Source: Candidatus Falkowbacteria bacterium CG10_big_fil_rev_8_21_14_0_10_39_9
Lineage (GTDB): Bacteria > Patescibacteriota > Patescibacteriia > Patescibacteriales > UBA12465
Length of the DNA: 9,532 nt
Reading direction: 5' to 3'
Assembly (NCBI GenBank): GCA_002778645.1
Contig: PFAQ01000021.1
Coordinates: forward strand, 6,234-15,765
The position numbers and the translations under genes were made by a program. The notes under the pieces were generated by a model. That model searched no databases, was not told the DNA's origin, and was given only the letters and a program-made list of their open reading frames with translations. Positions 6,570 to 9,532 of this stretch are shown in pieces. The first letter of the stretch is position 1, and every line of letters starts with the position of its first letter.

Positions 6570-7670
6570 TTATTTTTTAATACCCAAATAAACAACATTA
6601 TTATTAGTTGGATCTACTAATAAAGCATTGCCAGCTCTCGAGGTAGGTAATTGTTTAGTGGTCCAAGTATTACCACCATCAATCGAACGATAGAAAGCAG
6701 TGTTAGTGACATAATACATTTCACTAGCATTCTTCGGGTTAACGGCAAAAGCATTGATCATAGTTTCTTTTTCAGGGGTAATCAACTTCACCTTAGCCCA
6801 ACTAGCACCATTATCTAGCGACTTAAGTAATACTTTGTCGCTAGCTAAAAATAGATTATTATCACTACTAAATTCTAAGGCATTAAAATTAAAACCCAGA
6901 TTAAACTCTTTCAGCTCGGCATTTAAATCTAACCAATTAGTCCCATCGAATTTGTTTTGGTATTCTGACAATTGATCTAGACTAATCGCTCCACCGGAAT
7001 TAAAACGATACAAACTGTTTTTAACCGAAGCGACAAAAACTATGCGACTATCAGTCGGATGAACAGTAATTTTTCTAATACCATCATTTAATCTTTGAAT
7101 AGTGCGCCAAGTAGCGCCACCATCTAAAGACTTAATAACGTCACCGCGGGAAGTGCCAATATAAACACTGCCGGAGGCATAATGATCAACGGCCACAACA
7201 CTTACTTGGACAGCCGGATTACTATCAAAATAAACCTCTTTCCAGGTTCGATTGCAATCGACTGTTTTATATAGTTTGTTACCAATGGCGGCATAAATAT
7301 TACATTTATCTTTAGCATCAACCGCTACACTGTTAATAGTCGCTCGGGGTAAAGTAGCCGCAAAATTCCAGCCCTTAGTAATGTTATAAGTATAATAAAG
7401 ACCATCGTCGATGGTGGGCATATAAACCGCGGCCGCATCGCTCGGATCTATAACTAAATTATTAACATCTAAAGCACCGATACTTTCTGGAGCTCCAGTA
7501 ACAGTTGGCATAACCGACATTTGACGCCAAGTATCACCTTTATTAGCGGTAATAAAAACTCCACCTAAATCACTACTGGCTACATTTTGAGTTTTAAAAC
7601 TCAGAGAACAACCCGACAGAGTTAAAACGAGAGTTAACAAGAAACTAGAGAGTAATAATTTTTTGTTCAT
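6570..7670 (-). CDS. Lipoprotein with Asp-box (BNR/VPS10-like) beta-propeller
   Basis: This 366-residue protein begins with a lipoprotein signal peptide: MNKK, a hydrophobic run at 5-17 and the lipobox LSGC at 18-21, with Cys21 as the lipidated residue. The mature part is built of repeated Asp-box units of the form S/T-x-D-x-G-x-T-W: 41-48 (TANKGDTW), 136-143 (TVDCNRTW), 181-188 (SLDGGATW), 284-291 (SLDNGASW) and 329-336 (SIDGGNTW), with a degenerate one near 95-101. This periodicity predicts a six- or seven-bladed propeller like Ycf48, sortilin or sialidase folds. Sialidase catalytic residues are not evident, so a binding or assembly scaffold on the cell surface is more likely than an enzyme. 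Cys123 and Cys139 could form a disulfide. It lies 9 bases after holB and 26 before frr, with no Shine-Dalgarno site. The fold is confident; function is unknown. Confidence 0.88.
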   Translation of the reverse strand: MNKKLLLSSFLLTLVLTLSGCSLSFKTQNVASSDLGGVFITANKGDTWRQMSVMPTVTGAPESIGALDVNNLVIDPSDAAAVYMPTIDDGLYYTYNITKGWNFAATLPRATINSVAVDAKDKCNIYAAIGNKLYKTVDCNRTWKEVYFDSNPAVQVSVVAVDHYASGSVYIGTSRGDVIKSLDGGATWRTIQRLNDGIRKITVHPTDSRIVFVASVKNSLYRFNSGGAISLDQLSEYQNKFDGTNWLDLNAELKEFNLGFNFNALEFSSDNNLFLASDKVLLKSLDNGASWAKVKLITPEKETMINAFAVNPKNASEMYYVTNTAFYRSIDGGNTWTTKQLPTSRAGNALLVDPTNNNVVYLGIKK

Positions 7671-7679
7671 ATATTTTAA

Positions 7680-8693
7680 TTAAATATTAATCACAATATT
7701 TTCTAAAACATTTTTATAGTTAACATTAGCGCTCAGATAAGAGCATGACATTTTAAAAAGTTGCAGTATTCTCAAACAAGTACTAGTGGAATAATTTGCC
7801 TGAATTTTAAGCAAAGATTCTTTAACTAATTCGTGTTGTAATAAATTCTGATTGCCCGAGCTAAGTAATAGTAAATCTCTAATTACCGCTTCCCAGACAT
7901 TGAGCAAGCCACCGACCGTAGCTGTTAAGTCACTCTCACCTTTATGGGAAGTAATAAATTTACTAATCAGTTTTATTCTTGCCGGAATTGAATTTGATAA
8001 GATTTCTAAAAACAAATTAACCGAGTCTAAATAATCCTGATAAAAATCTTTATCTTCCAAAAACTTAACCGCCAGGGCCGGTCGCCCCAAAGCCAAGCGC
8101 GATAGATTTTTAGCCACCGCTGGGTTTACTTTGTAGTCGTTAACCAAGTGGTCATGAATTAATTCAGTCTTAACAGGATAGAAATTAATCACCTGACTAC
8201 GCGATACAATAGTGGGCAAAATAGCCTCTAAATTAGCCGTAATTAAAATAATAACCACTTTGGAGCGGGGTTCTTCCAAAATCTTTAAAAGAGCATTCAT
8301 ACCCTGTTCGCTAATTGTTTCAGCTTCCTTTATAATACCAATTTTGTAGGAATTAGCAAATGAACTCATTTCTAACATCTTAATTAAATCCCTGATTTGT
8401 TCAATGGAAATATTCTTCCTCCCTAAATCTCTTGTGACAACATGAAAATCACCAGACAGAATCATTTTAGACTCATCAAGATCGGCTAAATTTTCGCGCT
8501 TATTTTCATCTAATAATAAAAGATTTTTAGCAAAGCAATCCGCGATAGTATTCTTGCCGATATTTTCTGGTCCGGCAAAAATATAAGTCTGCGCCAAACG
8601 ACGATTCATTAGACTCTGAGTCAAAAAATTGACCGCCGCTTCATTACCAATCAGCGGCCAAGAAAATTCCATTGCTGCTTTAAATTTACTCAT
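7680..8693 (-). CDS. holB: DNA polymerase III delta' subunit
   Basis: Delta' is a subunit of the clamp loader that places the sliding clamp on DNA. This 337-residue protein has the AAA+ layout: WPLIGNEAAVNFL at 12-24, a modified Walker A GPENIGKNT at 41-49 with Asn where Thr/Ser is usual, then YKIGIIKEAETISEQGMNALLKILEEP at about 116-142, which is the family hallmark. The SRC motif is SRS (164-166), and the CxxC zinc cluster of many clamp-loader subunits is absent. Both fit a delta' that does not hydrolyse ATP. The collar-like C-terminal domain (about 215-337) ends with the usual NVNYKNVLENIVINI. I chose the ATG at 8693, one base after the preceding stop; the longer reading at 8708 would start with TTG. 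DnaX/gamma is unlikely because the protein is short and Walker A is degenerate. Confidence 0.9.
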   Translation of the reverse strand: MSKFKAAMEFSWPLIGNEAAVNFLTQSLMNRRLAQTYIFAGPENIGKNTIADCFAKNLLLLDENKRENLADLDESKMILSGDFHVVTRDLGRKNISIEQIRDLIKMLEMSSFANSYKIGIIKEAETISEQGMNALLKILEEPRSKVVIILITANLEAILPTIVSRSQVINFYPVKTELIHDHLVNDYKVNPAVAKNLSRLALGRPALAVKFLEDKDFYQDYLDSVNLFLEILSNSIPARIKLISKFITSHKGESDLTATVGGLLNVWEAVIRDLLLLSSGNQNLLQHELVKESLLKIQANYSTSTCLRILQLFKMSCSYLSANVNYKNVLENIVINI

Positions 8694-8694
8694 A

Positions 8695-8904
8695 TTAGAG
8701 TTGACCAATACTTATCGTTTCCAGATTCTGATTAGTTATGCCTAACCCCAATAAACGCATGACATCATAAGCCGTAGTACCGTCAGCCATATAATATCTC
8801 TTAGCATCACGGGGATCAACGCAGGCCGCTTGACTAACCCCCGGCCAAAAACCCAAAAATAAAGCTGAAATTAAAGCTAAACCAGAGATGATTCTATAAT
8901 TCAT
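8695..8904 (-). CDS. Small secreted protein of unknown function
   Basis: I do not recognise this 69-residue protein. Residues 1-26 form a signal peptide: MNYR, a hydrophobic core IISGLALISALFLGFW, and a likely cleavage site after GVSQA. The mature product would be about 43 residues, starting ACVDPRDAKRYY, with one cysteine directly at its N-terminus (Cys28). The residues before that Cys (SQAA) are not a good lipobox, so lipidation is doubtful. The rest (YYMADGTTAYDVMRLLGLGITNQN) shows no familiar domain. It is the first gene after a good promoter and ends one base before the holB start, so it is translated just ahead of a core replication gene. An AGGAG lies 24 bases before the ATG, too far to act directly. 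It could be a truncated remnant of a larger secreted protein. Confidence 0.7.
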   Translation of the reverse strand: MNYRIISGLALISALFLGFWPGVSQAACVDPRDAKRYYMADGTTAYDVMRLLGLGITNQNLETISIGQL

Positions 8905-8936
8905 AAAATAAGATTAAATTATTATTTTCTCCTTAA

Positions 8937-8965
8937 ATTATACTATTTTTATTGACTTTAAACAA
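8937..8965 (-). promoter_or_regulatory. Promoter of the small secreted protein-holB-frr-rseP-hpf unit
   Basis: Reading on the minus strand, a perfect TATAAT (8937-8942) is preceded by a 17-base spacer and TTGTTT (8960-8965), which matches TTGACA at three positions. It lies just downstream of the TPR-gene terminator and about 33 bases before the first ATG of the unit. No other promoter of this quality is seen before the six following genes, whose gaps are all 26 bases or fewer. Confidence 0.7.
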
Positions 8966-8976
8966 GCTATAAACAA
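8959..8976. repeat. Direct repeat TAAACAA over the -35 region
   Basis: TAAACAA occurs twice with an 11-base period (8959-8965 and 8970-8976). The first copy contains the -35 hexamer. The same seven bases form the arms of the palindrome at the secA promoter. The heptamer also appears inside genes, at about the rate expected for AT-rich DNA, so a shared regulator is only a guess. Confidence 0.3.
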
Positions 8977-9005
8977 TAAAAAAGGGCCTCTGCTGGAGAC
9001 CCCTT
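8975..9005 (-). terminator. Intrinsic terminator after the TPR gene
   Basis: On the minus strand AAGGGGTCTC pairs with GAGGCCCTTT (10 bp with two G-T wobbles) around the loop CAGCA, followed by further T bases. The stem begins 9 bases after the TPR-gene stop. It is the most GC-rich hairpin in the window and marks the end of a transcript. Confidence 0.92.
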
Positions 9006-9013
9006 CGAACTAA

Positions 9014-9514
9014 TTATTGGAGAGTATTTAAATACTCATAAGTCTTGAAGTCGGCTTCGCAACCAACATAATCACCTAATGATTCCTTAACCTTAGAGCG
9101 CCACCAATAGATGTCGGCATCAAAAGATATTAGAACCAGCGCCTGATTTAAATCTTTTAGAGCGTTGTCATATTTTTCTAAGAAATAACAAGACTTAGCT
9201 CTGCCAAAAAAATTAAAGAAATCAGTCGGATCAAGATCTATCGCTTGATCAAAATCAACAAAAGCTAATTTATACTGCCCCTGTTCTAAATAAATATTGC
9301 CTCTAATAGCATAACAGAAAGCATTGGGTGGATCCATACCAATAGCCTTATTAATGTAAATTAAGGCTATAGTCTGATCATTTTTATGCTCAATAGCATC
9401 GAGCGCAAATAATGTATAATCAGTTTTAGTTTTAGGCTCAAATATAATTTTATTTTGTGCCTGAACTCTAAGTGCAAAGAACAAGATGACAGTAAAAACT
9501 ACAATTTTACTCAT
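9014..9514 (-). CDS. Secreted tetratricopeptide-repeat protein
   Basis: This 166-residue protein starts with a signal peptide (hydrophobic 4-15, likely cleavage after RVQA at 19) and then consists almost entirely of four TPR units: about 31-64, 65-98, 99-132 and 133-166. The second is the clearest, with AFCYAIRGNIYLEQGQYKLA followed by DFDQAIDLDP. Such helix-pair repeats form protein-binding surfaces; the partner is not evident. It is followed at once by a terminator, so this is the last or only gene of its transcript. The start is secured by GGGAGGT 6 bases upstream, the strongest ribosome binding site in the window and unlike its neighbours. The AQA-type leader and TPR style resemble Bacteroidota proteins, but repeats of this kind are too general to infer transfer. 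Confidence 0.9.
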   Translation of the reverse strand: MSKIVVFTVILFFALRVQAQNKIIFEPKTKTDYTLFALDAIEHKNDQTIALIYINKAIGMDPPNAFCYAIRGNIYLEQGQYKLAFVDFDQAIDLDPTDFFNFFGRAKSCYFLEKYDNALKDLNQALVLISFDADIYWWRSKVKESLGDYVGCEADFKTYEYLNTLQ

Positions 9515-9520
9515 GATTTA

Positions 9521-9527
9521 ACCTCCC
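9521..9527 (-). promoter_or_regulatory. Strong Shine-Dalgarno site of the TPR gene
   Basis: GGGAGGT lies 6 bases before the ATG, an almost full match to the complement of the 16S rRNA 3' end. It fixes the start of the TPR gene and contrasts with the A/T-only leaders of most other genes in the window. Confidence 0.85.
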
Positions 9528-9532
9528 TTTTT

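Noticed and set aside
4378..8034. Plus-strand open frames opposite hpf, rseP, frr, the lipoprotein and holB
   Set aside because: Each is covered by a minus-strand gene with clear family motifs, and none shows a domain, a ribosome binding site or a promoter.
8691..8708. Upstream start for holB at 8708
   Set aside because: The codon there is TTG and lies inside the preceding gene, while an ATG one base after the preceding stop gives a family-like N-terminus.
1..9532. CRISPR array, transposon ends, toxin-antitoxin or phage defence module
   Set aside because: No spaced direct repeats, transposase, integrase or recognisable defence domain is present in any gene of the window.

Overview
The window is a compact, AT-rich bacterial chromosome segment. 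All twelve credible protein genes lie on the minus strand, so transcription runs from high to low coordinates. Several traits point to a small-genome bacterium of the Candidate Phyla Radiation (Patescibacteria, Parcubacteria-like): short intergenic gaps, a SecA with an extra segment after its first nucleotide-binding motifs, an RseP with a long insertion after HELGH, frr directly beside rseP with no uppS/cdsA/dxr between them, and A/T-only leaders in place of Shine-Dalgarno sites at most starts. This assignment rests on remembered family features and is inference. A 16S or ribosomal protein would settle it, and none is present.

In transcription order there are three units. (1) 9532-8975: a secreted tetratricopeptide-repeat protein with a strong Shine-Dalgarno site, ending at a clear intrinsic terminator. 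(2) 8965-4318: a good promoter leads into a small secreted protein of unknown function, then DNA polymerase III delta' (holB), an Asp-box beta-propeller lipoprotein, ribosome recycling factor (frr), the site-2 protease RseP and a short ribosome hibernation factor (hpf). Gaps are 1 to 26 bases and the unit ends at a second strong terminator. (3) From about 4252 down to the window start: secA with its own promoter and a 17-bp palindrome in the leader region, then a 62-residue four-cysteine protein, a Nudix hydrolase, a DUF1653 protein and a membrane-anchored or secreted staphylococcal-type nuclease. No terminator is visible after the nuclease before the window ends.

The second unit mixes replication (delta'), translation (Frr, HPF) and membrane protein quality control (RseP). 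The third combines the protein export motor with at least one likely client (the nuclease) and a nucleotide-hydrolysing Nudix enzyme. This would fit degradation of external nucleic acid and handling of nucleotides in a nucleotide-scavenging cell, but that link is inference. All twelve genes end in TAA.

I found no CRISPR array, transposon, tRNA, rRNA or obvious defence system. The less ordinary items are two small unrecognised proteins, the secA promoter region (palindrome plus a possible opposing promoter and 12-codon leaderless ORF), the lineage-type insertions in SecA and RseP, and the unusual translation-start signals.
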